Shown here: positions 1 through 6,093 of the stretch, piece by piece | Numbering within the stretch: the stretch's first letter is position 1 | How the letters are laid out: each line of letters begins with the position of its first letter | Source of the DNA: Deltaproteobacteria bacterium | GTDB taxonomy: Bacteria > Desulfobacterota > Binatia > Binatales > Binataceae | Assembly (NCBI GenBank): GCA_021799555.1 | Contig: JAJZAG010000082.1 | Span: forward strand, 1 to 11,831 | DNA: 11,831 nt | Direction: 5' to 3' | Notes under the pieces: model-generated | Seen by the model: the letters and a program-made list of their open reading frames with translations, nothing else | Database searches by the model: none | What the model was told of the DNA's origin: nothing | Made by a program: the position numbers and the translations under genes

Positions 1-870
1 CGCGAGCACGTCACGGTTGCCCTCAACGGCGACGGCGGCGACGAAAATTTCGCCGGCTACGTACGCCATTCGGTCAATCTGCTCGCCAGTTACGTCGGAT
101 GGATGCCTCAACCGATGCGCCACGGTGTCGGCTTAAGTCTAGCCGCGCTTTACCGGGTGCTCGGCCCGGCGGGTAGACTCAAACGCCATCGCAATATTCT
201 GCCGGAGACCTTCCGTCTCGATCCCGCCGAGGCGTATGCCGCCCTGCTCGTGCAATTTAACCGCACGTACCGCCAAGCCCTTTTCAGCCCAGAATTGGCG
301 CGGCAGGTCGACTTCGGCGCAAGCGAGAAGCTCATCGAGGGCCTCAAGGGCTGCGGCGGCGCCCGCAATACGGTCGACTCGATGCTGGCCGTCGACGTGA
401 ATCATTATCTACCCGATGACTTGCTCGTGAAATTCGACATCGCCTCGATGGCGGTGTCGCTCGAGACGCGCTCGCCGATGCTCGACCATGAATTCATGGA
501 ATTTGTCGCGCGACTGCCGGTGCGCTTCAAGATGAACATGATCACGCGCAAAGTGATTCTGAAAAAGGCCTTTCGCGGGATTTTGCCCGACGAAATCTTG
601 TACCGCCGCAAGATGGGATTCGGCGTTCCAATCGATCATTGGTTCCGCAGCACGCTCAGCGGTTATATCCGCGAGAAACTGCTCAGTCGGCGTTGTCTCG
701 AACGCGGTTACTTCAATCGCCGGTTCGTCGAACAGCTTATCCGCGAGCATACCGAAGGCAGCCACCAAAGGCAGTATCTTCTGTGGAACCTCCTGATGCT
801 GGAGCAATGGCATCAGACCTTCATCGACACTGCAGCCCAGCCGATGTCCGGCGCGGCTACCGCAGGCTGA
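1..870 (+). CDS. Asparagine synthase family amidotransferase, C-terminal part (5' truncated by window)
   Basis: The reading frame is open from base 1, so the start and the N-terminal glutaminase domain lie outside the window. About 289 codons of the ATP-dependent synthetase domain remain. Codons 9-20 read LNGDGGDENFAGY-like, matching the SGDGGDE(L/F)xGGY motif of AsnB-type enzymes. Further on are the family hallmarks LETRSPMLDHEFMEF, a basic RKxILKKAFRGILPDEIL stretch and YRRKMGFGVPIDHWFR. The family moves ammonia from glutamine to an AMP-activated carboxylate, either to make asparagine or to amidate sugars and other metabolites in exopolysaccharide clusters. The PP-loop SGGxDS is upstream and cannot be checked, so asparagine synthesis and a polysaccharide-linked amidotransferase cannot be separated. 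The internal ATG at 103 is not the start, because conserved motif precedes it. The gene ends at TGA 868-870. Family assignment is firm; substrate is unknown. Confidence 0.93.
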   Translation, partial: REHVTVALNGDGGDENFAGYVRHSVNLLASYVGWMPQPMRHGVGLSLAALYRVLGPAGRLKRHRNILPETFRLDPAEAYAALLVQFNRTYRQALFSPELARQVDFGASEKLIEGLKGCGGARNTVDSMLAVDVNHYLPDDLLVKFDIASMAVSLETRSPMLDHEFMEFVARLPVRFKMNMITRKVILKKAFRGILPDEILYRRKMGFGVPIDHWFRSTLSGYIREKLLSRRCLERGYFNRRFVEQLIREHTEGSHQRQYLLWNLLMLEQWHQTFIDTAAQPMSGAATAG

Positions 871-881
871 CGGCAGCCTGC
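862..881 (+). terminator. Hairpin at the end of the amidotransferase gene
   Basis: GCAGGCT (862-868) and AGCCTGC (875-881) form a perfect 7-bp stem with a 6-nt loop. The stop codon lies across the end of the stem. No T-tract follows, so this is at best a weak or factor-dependent 3' end and may only protect the mRNA. Confidence 0.3.
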
Positions 882-1468
882 CGGAACCCCGCCCCGATCG
901 CACTCACGCCGCTAGGGCGCCCGGAATGCGAATTGGCGGGACGCTATAATTCGTCGAGGGCGAAACGCTCATAATGGCTCGTGAAGCGGGAGCGCGGGAC
1001 TTTTTGCCATATTAGTTCATGGCTGAACTGTTCAGCCTTATGCGGAGCTTCGGTCTGTGTAAAATTGAGGCTGTGAATGCGCTGTCAAACCGCTGCCGGA
1101 CGCTTGCGCGCGATGCTTTGGTGCTTGGTTTTTTGCGCGTCGCGCGGGCAAGGCTCGCCAGTGACACGGCGTGCGCCGGGGCTTTGCTTGCGGTAATGAA
1201 TTGGCGCGAGCTTGATGGTGCAGAAACCGAAGAATCAGCGAAATTTGCTTGGCCCGGCGCAATCAAGGATCGCTGGGGAAAATGGATCGGCGAGAATTCG
1301 CCGCTGGGAAGAAATCCGAGCCGAGAAATACTTCCCGAAGCCATCCGGCGAGCGAAATTTACCGCCGCCGGCAACGAGAATTTCTCAGCAACACGCACCG
1401 AAATCGGCGAATCGAACCCATCGCGCCTGCCCGCGAATCCCCGCCCACCTCACACGGACACGCGACGC
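871..1468. other. Convergent gap of about 600 bp with no convincing gene
   Basis: The gap lies between two convergent genes, so no promoters are needed here. Translations in all frames resemble no family I know, and the open frames lack Shine-Dalgarno sites. Base use is more mixed than in the genes around it, with several AAATTT-type runs, for example GCGAAATTT near 1238 and again near 1352. Visible structure: a perfect TATAAT (945-950) on the plus strand without a -35 at the right distance; overlapping palindromes at 1014-1037; and a small hairpin CGGCGA/TCGCCG (1288-1293 with 1298-1303, loop GAAT). It could be a decayed gene, a short noncoding RNA locus, or simply spacer. Confidence 0.5.
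1014..1037. repeat. Overlapping palindromes (GTTCA / TGAAC / GTTCA)
   Basis: GGCTGAACTGTTCAGCC (1021-1037) is a perfect odd-centred palindrome with 8-bp arms around one T. It overlaps a second one, AGTTCA-TGGC-TGAACT (1014-1029), so the central TGAAC can pair left or right but not both. As RNA this gives two mutually exclusive short hairpins. As DNA it could be a dimeric protein site. No T-tract follows on either strand, so a simple terminator is unlikely. Confidence 0.45.
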
Positions 1469-2854
1469 CTATTTGCCGGATTTGCTGTCGAGTCCGGCCA
1501 CGTGCAGCGCCTTCTCCTTGGCGCCGTTAAGGTCGTAGTACCTGCGGGTCACGATGCGCTGGGCGTAGAGGCCGCCGCCGGCCTGAACGTTGGTGACGGC
1601 GCGCCATCCGCCGTACGCGTCGGCGGTGATGTCGCGGACGGTGTGGAACAGGCGTGCGCGGTACTCGCCGTCAACCCCGTTCATCGTGGACATGTACTTG
1701 CGCACCAGCGGTCCGGTCTGCTCGTTCTCGAAGTCCGCGAGCGACGGCGCCGTGAGCACCGAGCCGCCGGCGATATCGTGCAGATGCCGCACCATCAGGT
1801 TGTAGTTGGCGGCGCCGTGGTATTTGCCAGCGTTGGTGTAAAGCTCGTCGGGGAAGGCGCCTTCCTCGGTGACGTGGCATTTAGCGATCGCGGCCTCGAG
1901 CGCGGAGCGGACCAGGGTCGCGTGGATGATCATCTCCGAGATTTTCTCGCGGATGTGCGATTCGCGAGCGAGGCCGTTGGCCTCGGCGATGAGCTGCGCG
2001 AAGCCGACAAGCTGATCGGCCTCTTCGGCCATCCCGGACAGCCCGCCCAGGCGTTCCCACAGTCCGAGCGAATGGGCGAAGACGGCGGCCTGCTCGGTGG
2101 CGCCGTCGAGGAAGATGCGCTCCTTGGGCACGAACACGTTGTCGAAGATGACGAAACCTTCCGGCATGTGCGTGCGCGACGATACGGGAAAAGTGCGAAC
2201 GTCGGGATGACGCGGCGCGTAGCTGGTATCGACGATCTTGACGCCGGGCGAATTGACCGGCACCGCGCATCCGATCGCGTAATCCTCTTCGCCGGGCTTC
2301 ATCGCCTTGGTCGGGATCACCATCAGCTCGTGGCAGATCGAGGCGCCGGTGATGTGGAGTTTGGCGCCGCGGATCACGACGCCGTCGGGACGGCGCTCGA
2401 CGACGTGGGTGTAGGCGTCGGGATCGTCCTGCTTGCCGGGCGGGCGGCTGCGGTCACCTTTGGCGTCGGTGATGCACTCGACGATCCGGATATCGCGCTG
2501 CTGCGCGTCGGCGACGTAGCGGCGGATGCGCTTGGAGTAGTCGGGCAGCGAGTCGGCGATGCGGGTCGCGGCCGTCGTCAGAGTCATCAGGGACTGGTAG
2601 GTGACGTTGGCGACGATATCGGATTCATGGAGCAGGGGAATGCGCTCGTGGAGCTCTTGCGCCGAATGCGGCACCGCCATCAGGGGGCTGACCGCGCCGG
2701 GCGCGGGCGAGTAGAAGCGATCGTAGCCGGCGGCGACACGCTCGACGCACTGACTCAGGACGGGATGCGCCAGAGGGTCGCGGACGCGCTCGCCCTCGAA
2801 GAAGATTTCGCGATTGTCGTTGAGCGACTTCTTGTACTGCTGGCCGGTCATCAT
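1469..2854 (-). CDS. HpaB/AbfD-superfamily flavoprotein (4-hydroxyphenylacetate 3-hydroxylase family)
   Basis: This 461-residue protein is the usual family length. Family features in order: N-terminal MMTGQQYKKSL; AKGDRSRPP near 131-139; the flavin-region stretch VVIRGAKLHITGASICHE near 159-176; VIFDNVFVPKERIF near 235-248; and a C-terminal DIAGG helix region near 360-364. The superfamily holds two-component flavin monooxygenases (HpaB) and the FAD/[4Fe-4S] 4-hydroxybutyryl-CoA dehydratase/vinylacetyl-CoA isomerase (AbfD). Aligned by eye to AbfD recalled from memory, its cluster ligands C99, C103, H292 and C299 become T85, L89, E267 and G274. The iron-sulfur cluster is therefore probably absent, and a monooxygenase or other flavin reaction is more likely. 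No HpaC-type flavin reductase is in the window; a ferredoxin gene lies upstream on the same strand. The start at 2854 is chosen over the ATG at 2905 because it has a good ribosome site and matches the family N-terminus. The substrate is not known. Confidence 0.88.
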   Translation of the reverse strand: MMTGQQYKKSLNDNREIFFEGERVRDPLAHPVLSQCVERVAAGYDRFYSPAPGAVSPLMAVPHSAQELHERIPLLHESDIVANVTYQSLMTLTTAATRIADSLPDYSKRIRRYVADAQQRDIRIVECITDAKGDRSRPPGKQDDPDAYTHVVERRPDGVVIRGAKLHITGASICHELMVIPTKAMKPGEEDYAIGCAVPVNSPGVKIVDTSYAPRHPDVRTFPVSSRTHMPEGFVIFDNVFVPKERIFLDGATEQAAVFAHSLGLWERLGGLSGMAEEADQLVGFAQLIAEANGLARESHIREKISEMIIHATLVRSALEAAIAKCHVTEEGAFPDELYTNAGKYHGAANYNLMVRHLHDIAGGSVLTAPSLADFENEQTGPLVRKYMSTMNGVDGEYRARLFHTVRDITADAYGGWRAVTNVQAGGGLYAQRIVTRRYYDLNGAKEKALHVAGLDSKSGK

Positions 2855-2863
2855 CGGGATCCG

Positions 2864-2872
2864 ATCTCCTTT
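2864..2872 (-). promoter_or_regulatory. Ribosome binding site that sets the flavoprotein start
   Basis: On the minus strand AAAGGAGAT lies 9 nt before the ATG at 2854. It lies inside the longer frame beginning at 2905, which itself has no such site, so the shorter 461-residue protein is preferred. Confidence 0.75.
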
Positions 2873-2912
2873 GCGCACGCGGTCCTGAGAGCCGCGCGGA
2901 TGCATCCCGATT

Positions 2913-2941
2913 TACCTAAACGATCGTTTAGCGCTCGTCAA
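2913..2941 (-). promoter_or_regulatory. Candidate promoter of the flavoprotein gene
   Basis: On the minus strand a good -35 TTGACG (2941-2936) is followed after 17 nt by a poor -10, TAGGTA (2918-2913). The palindrome 2916-2931 fills the spacer. A weak -10 under a good -35 is common where control is by repression, but the -10 is unconvincing on its own. Confidence 0.4.
2916..2931. promoter_or_regulatory. Perfect 16-bp palindrome, probable TetR-family operator
   Basis: CTAAACGATCGTTTAG is a perfect inverted repeat centred 70 bp upstream of the flavoprotein start. AAAC-N4-GTTT half-sites are typical of TetR-family repressors such as those of the PsrA type, which sense acyl-CoAs and related ligands. 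It lies between the candidate -35 and -10 elements, a position suited to repression. The repressor gene is not in the window. The palindrome is directly visible; the type of regulator is inferred. Confidence 0.65.
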
Positions 2942-2953
2942 ACGGACCAGCCG

Positions 2954-2975
2954 CCGCGCGCCGGCACGCGCGCGG
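2954..2975 (-). terminator. GC-only inverted repeat after the ferredoxin gene
   Basis: CCGCGCGC (2954-2961) and GCGCGCGG (2968-2975) make an 8-bp all-GC stem with a 6-nt loop, beginning 20 nt after the ferredoxin stop. The sequence after it on the minus strand has only TTT, not a full T-tract. It may end or slow transcription from the ferredoxin gene, leaving the flavoprotein gene with its own promoter. Confidence 0.35.
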
Positions 2976-2995
2976 GCGTGGCAGGTGCGCGGGCC

Positions 2996-3355
2996 TCAGG
3001 AATTGGGATCAACGCCCCATTTCTTCTTGTTCTCGGCGACCTGCTCGGAGGTCGGATGCTCCTTCTGCTCGAAGAGCTTGACCTTGAACTGATCCATGAT
3101 ATCCAGCATCGCGTGGTTGAGCGCGATATCGTCCTTGAGCACGTCGGGAACGGCGGGTTCTTCGAAGATTGCCTGCCAGGGGCATTCAGGTTCGCACGCG
3201 CCGCAATCAATACATTCGTCAGGATTGATGTAAAGCTGGTTGGGAAACTTCTCTTTGTCCGGGCCGACGTATTCGTAGATGCAGTCCACCGGGCATACGC
3301 TGACGCATCCGGTATCAAGGCAATCGCGGCACAGCCGTGTGATGGTCCATGGCAT
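2996..3355 (-). CDS. 7Fe-type ([3Fe-4S][4Fe-4S]) ferredoxin
   Basis: This soluble electron carrier has 119 residues. The first cysteine set is C9-x2-C12-x4-C17-x3-C21-P with C25 close behind (CVSVCPVDCIYEY). The second is C48-x2-C51-x2-C54-x3-C58-P (PDECIDCGACEPECPW). This is the spacing of Azotobacter FdI/FdxA-type ferredoxins. By that family, C9, C17 and C58 would hold the [3Fe-4S] cluster and C21, C48, C51 and C54 the [4Fe-4S] cluster. About 55 residues after the second motif form a charged, probably helical tail rich in Lys and Glu. The start at 3355 has GAGAGGA about 10 nt upstream. The gene is divergent from fumC across 111 bp and lies 141 bp upstream of the flavoprotein gene on the same strand. 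It could serve that enzyme, but the hairpin and operator between them suggest separate control. Redox partner unknown. Confidence 0.93.
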   Translation of the reverse strand: MPWTITRLCRDCLDTGCVSVCPVDCIYEYVGPDKEKFPNQLYINPDECIDCGACEPECPWQAIFEEPAVPDVLKDDIALNHAMLDIMDQFKVKLFEQKEHPTSEQVAENKKKWGVDPNS

Positions 3356-3466
3356 GGATGGTGATTCCTCTCATGTTGCTTCTCCTGTCGAGAAGCGTAC
3401 GGTGCTTAAACTATATCGGCGAAGCGCGACAGGAAAGTCCCGCGGCATCATAAAGGAAGCAGGGCA
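3356..3466. promoter_or_regulatory. Divergent promoter region, ferredoxin / fumarase
   Basis: The 111-bp gap must hold both start signals. An AT-rich core, TTAAACTATAT (3406-3416), is the best -10 candidate; read on the minus strand it gives TATAGT. An 8-bp inverted repeat, TCCTGTCG (3383-3390) and CGACAGGA (3427-3434), flanks it. No convincing -35 is visible on either strand. The fumarase ribosome site AAAGGAAG (3452-3459) lies 7 nt before its ATG. Confidence 0.45.
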
Positions 3467-4879
3467 ATGAGCACGGCACCAAAAGATTCCGGCACGCGAG
3501 TCGAGACCGACTCGATGGGTGCGATCGAGGTCAGGAACGATCGCTATTGGGGAGCACAGACGGAGCGCTCGCTGCTCCATTTCTCGATCGGCAGCGATCG
3601 GATGCCGCGTGGAGTGATCCGCGCCTTCGGGCTGCTCAAGAAGGCCGCCGCCGAAGTAAATCGCGACCTCAAGAAGCTGCCCGAGGAAAAAGCGCGGCTG
3701 ATCATCGCCGCCGCCGACGAGGTTATCGCGGGCAAGCTCGATGAGCACTTTCCACTGCGCATCTGGCAGACCGGCAGCGGCACGCAAACCAACATGAACG
3801 CCAACGAGGTGATTGCGAACCGCGCGATCGAGATAGCCGGCGGTGTGCTCGGCAGCAAAAAGCCGATTCATCCCAACGACGACGTCAACATGTCGCAATC
3901 GTCGAACGACACGTTTCCGACCGCGATGCATATCGCGGCGGCAGAAGAGGTGGTGCACGGCCTGCTCCCGTCGGTCAAAGCGTTGCGCGACGCGATAGCG
4001 CGGAAATCCGAGCAGTTTGCCTCGATCGTCAAGATCGGACGCACCCACCTGATGGACGCGGTGCCGCTGACGCTCGGCCAGGAATTCTCCGGCTACGCCG
4101 CCCAGCTTGAAGCCGACCTCAAGCGGCTAGAAGCCGCGCTGCCCGACATCTTCGAGCTCGCGATCGGCGGCACCGCCGTCGGCACCGGACTTAATACGCA
4201 TCGCGAATTCGCCGCGCGCATGGCGCGGACGATTTCGGCGTACACGGGTCTGCCGTTCACCTCGGCGCCCAACAAGTTCGCCGCGCTGGCCGCGCACGAC
4301 GCGCTCGTGATGGCGTCGGGAGCGCTGCGCACGCTCGCCTGCTCGTTGATGAAGATCGCCAATGACATTCGCTGGATGGGCTCGGGACCGCGCTGCGGAC
4401 TGGGTGAACTTAACCTTCCGGAGAATGAACCGGGTTCCTCGATCATGCCGGGCAAGGTGAATCCGACCCAGAGCGAGGCGATGACGATGGTCTGCATTCA
4501 GGTGATCGGCAACGACACCGCGATCGCGATGGCGGGAACGCAAGGCAATTTCGAGCTCAACGTCTTCAAACCAATCATCATCCATAACTTCATGCACTCA
4601 GCGAGCCTGCTTTCACATTCGTGCCGCTCGTTCATGAAGTATTGCGTCATAGGTATCGAGCCGAATCGCGAGCAGCTTGCGCGCTACGTGAACAACTCGC
4701 TGATGCTGGTGACGGCGCTGAGCCCGCATATCGGCTACGATAACGCCGCCAAGGTCGCCAAGAAGGCGCACGCCGAGGGAACTACGCTGCGTCAGGCGTG
4801 TATCGCACTCGGACTGCTCACCGGTGAGGAGTTCGATCGCCTGGTGCAGGTCGAAAAGATGCTGGGCCCGGAGGATTGA
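3467..4879 (+). CDS. fumC: Class II fumarate hydratase
   Basis: Fumarase reversibly hydrates fumarate to L-malate in the TCA cycle. The 470-residue length is normal for the homotetrameric, iron-free class II enzyme. Visible motifs: SGTQTNMNANEV near residue 107; HPNDDVNMSQSSNDTFPTA near 137; GRTHLMDAVPLTLGQEF, with H194 as the likely active-site histidine; and the fumarase/aspartase signature GSSIMPGKVNPTQ with S324/S325 on the catalytic loop. The THLMDA and SSNDTFP wording favours fumarase over aspartase or argininosuccinate lyase. The start has a good AAAGGAAG site. It is divergent from the ferredoxin gene, and the channel gene follows 23 nt after the stop, so the two may share a transcript. 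Confidence 0.96.
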   Translation: MSTAPKDSGTRVETDSMGAIEVRNDRYWGAQTERSLLHFSIGSDRMPRGVIRAFGLLKKAAAEVNRDLKKLPEEKARLIIAAADEVIAGKLDEHFPLRIWQTGSGTQTNMNANEVIANRAIEIAGGVLGSKKPIHPNDDVNMSQSSNDTFPTAMHIAAAEEVVHGLLPSVKALRDAIARKSEQFASIVKIGRTHLMDAVPLTLGQEFSGYAAQLEADLKRLEAALPDIFELAIGGTAVGTGLNTHREFAARMARTISAYTGLPFTSAPNKFAALAAHDALVMASGALRTLACSLMKIANDIRWMGSGPRCGLGELNLPENEPGSSIMPGKVNPTQSEAMTMVCIQVIGNDTAIAMAGTQGNFELNVFKPIIIHNFMHSASLLSHSCRSFMKYCVIGIEPNREQLARYVNNSLMLVTALSPHIGYDNAAKVAKKAHAEGTTLRQACIALGLLTGEEFDRLVQVEKMLGPED

Positions 4880-4902
4880 GCGGAGCTGGGGGCGCAGCGG
4901 GA

Positions 4903-6027
4903 ATGAGCGCGCGGCGGAATTGCGCGACTGGCGCGGTGGTGAGGTGCGCCGTTGCCGCGATTTGCGCGTTGTGGATGCTCGCGAGTACGATCGCGGCGGA
5001 CGCGGCGGGATCGATCCCGGCTGCACTGAACCCGGCGGTGCAATCGACGCTGCCACCGTTCGATCACGATCCCGGCGCCGAACCGCCGATGGTCGGTGGA
5101 AAGCCGGTGGCCGTGTCCGTCAGCCTGCATGTGATCAACCTGTCGAAGATCGACGATTCGGCGCAGCACTTCGATATCGACGCGTATCTGTTCGCGCGAT
5201 GGAACGATCCGAGGCTGGCTTTCGTGCCGAATGGTCCCGATGACCTCGCGCGCACGTACCGGTTGGGGCAGATCTGGATGCCGCGGCTTGAGCTCGTCAA
5301 CGCGACCGGACCGCGTGCGCGCCATGACGCGTCAATCAGCGTCGCACCAAGCGGCGATGTCACTTACGTCGAGCGCTTCAACGCGGAACTTTCCGCGCGT
5401 TTTCAGTTGCGCCGCTATCCGTTCGATACGCAGGAGCTTCAAATCTTCGTGCATCCGTTCGTCTCCGACGCGCGCCAAATCGTCTTCACGCTGAGTCATA
5501 CCGACGTATGGACGGCGAGCGAGTTCAGCACCTACAGCTCGCTGGCGCAGTGGGATTTGCGCGTGATGCGACCCGCTCTGCACACGCACCGCGAGAGCAT
5601 GGGCATGATCAGCGGGGTCCGCTTCGCGATCCAGGTCAGGCGGCGATACGCGTACTACTTATGGAAGGTATTTTTGCCGTTGGTGCTGATGGTGTGCGTG
5701 TCGTGGGGCGTGTTCTGGATCGAGCCGCACGATTTGAGCTCGCAGGTGCAGGTTTCAGTCACGGCGATCCTGACCGTGATCGCGTTTGCGTTCGCGATAT
5801 CGTCGAGCATGCCGCGCGTGCCGTACCTGACGTACATCGACGCGTTTTTCCTGCAGTGCTACGTGTTCGTGTTTCTTGCGTTCACCGAGATCATGATCGT
5901 GCACGTCACGCATCGCTCGGATAAGCGGCGCGACGTTGGGCTAAAGATTCGCGATCTTTCCAGAATCGCGGTGCCGGCGGCGTTCGTGCTCTCGAATATT
6001 CTGATCGCAATTCGCTTTCTAGGCTGA
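4903..6027 (+). CDS. Prokaryotic pentameric ligand-gated ion channel (ELIC/GLIC-like)
   Basis: This 374-residue protein has a signal peptide (hydrophobic core about 11-32, cleavage likely near A34/A35), a beta-rich extracellular domain to about 245, and four membrane helices: M1 about 250-272, M2 279-300, M3 310-333, M4 355-373. The signature loop reads RRYPFDTQEL (170-179). The two cysteines of animal Cys-loop receptors are replaced by A165 and L179, as expected in bacteria. SWGVFW (267-272) precedes M2, and MPRVPY (303-308) follows it, close to ELIC's LPRLPY. Aligned by eye to ELIC, the pore residues are Q283 (2'), T287 (6'), L290 (9'), A294 (13') and F297 (16'). A cation-conducting inner-membrane channel is the best guess; the ligand is unknown. 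ATG 4903 gives a clean signal peptide, but its ribosome site is weak. A TTG at 4876 overlapping the fumC stop as TTGA would add nine residues and is possible. Confidence 0.92.
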   Translation: MSARRNCATGAVVRCAVAAICALWMLASTIAADAAGSIPAALNPAVQSTLPPFDHDPGAEPPMVGGKPVAVSVSLHVINLSKIDDSAQHFDIDAYLFARWNDPRLAFVPNGPDDLARTYRLGQIWMPRLELVNATGPRARHDASISVAPSGDVTYVERFNAELSARFQLRRYPFDTQELQIFVHPFVSDARQIVFTLSHTDVWTASEFSTYSSLAQWDLRVMRPALHTHRESMGMISGVRFAIQVRRRYAYYLWKVFLPLVLMVCVSWGVFWIEPHDLSSQVQVSVTAILTVIAFAFAISSSMPRVPYLTYIDAFFLQCYVFVFLAFTEIMIVHVTHRSDKRRDVGLKIRDLSRIAVPAAFVLSNILIAIRFLG

Positions 6028-6093
6028 GCGCCGCCGCGCGATCGCGCTTGAACGCCGCCGCGCGCCGCGTAATGCTGGGGCCGAAGCTTCCAG
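6028..6093. repeat. Short GC-rich direct repeat between channel and FHA genes
   Basis: CGCCGCCGCGCG occurs twice, at 6029-6040 and 6053-6064 (24-bp period). The palindrome GCGCGATCGCGC (6036-6047) overlaps the first copy. The 66-bp gap has no clear promoter or terminator. Confidence 0.4.

Noticed and set aside
409..903. A 164-codon minus-strand frame under the amidotransferase gene
   Set aside because: It lies opposite recognised asparagine-synthase motifs, with no family resemblance and no ribosome site.
945..950. Perfect TATAAT in the convergent gap
   Set aside because: No -35 at 16-18 bp and no extended -10 TG; TTGGCG is only 6 bp upstream. Not enough for a promoter call.
1012..1398. A 128-codon minus-strand frame in the convergent gap
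   Set aside because: This is the best ORF in the gap, but it is Ser/Arg/Ala-rich with no recognisable motif and no ribosome site, so it is not called as a gene.
1409..1418. GGTTCGATTC on the minus strand, like a tRNA T-arm
   Set aside because: The flanking bases do not form a 5-bp T-stem, and no acceptor, D or anticodon arms can be fitted nearby.
2852..2905. Longer start for the flavoprotein at 2905 (17 extra residues)
   Set aside because: The extension has no ribosome site, would include the Shine-Dalgarno of the shorter form, and does not match the family N-terminus.
1019..3364. A 781-codon open frame on the plus strand
   Set aside because: It runs antisense to the flavoprotein and ferredoxin genes, which carry clear family motifs. 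Its translation matches nothing and has low-complexity Val/Gly/Asp/Arg content. It is a GC-driven shadow, with no ribosome site at its start.
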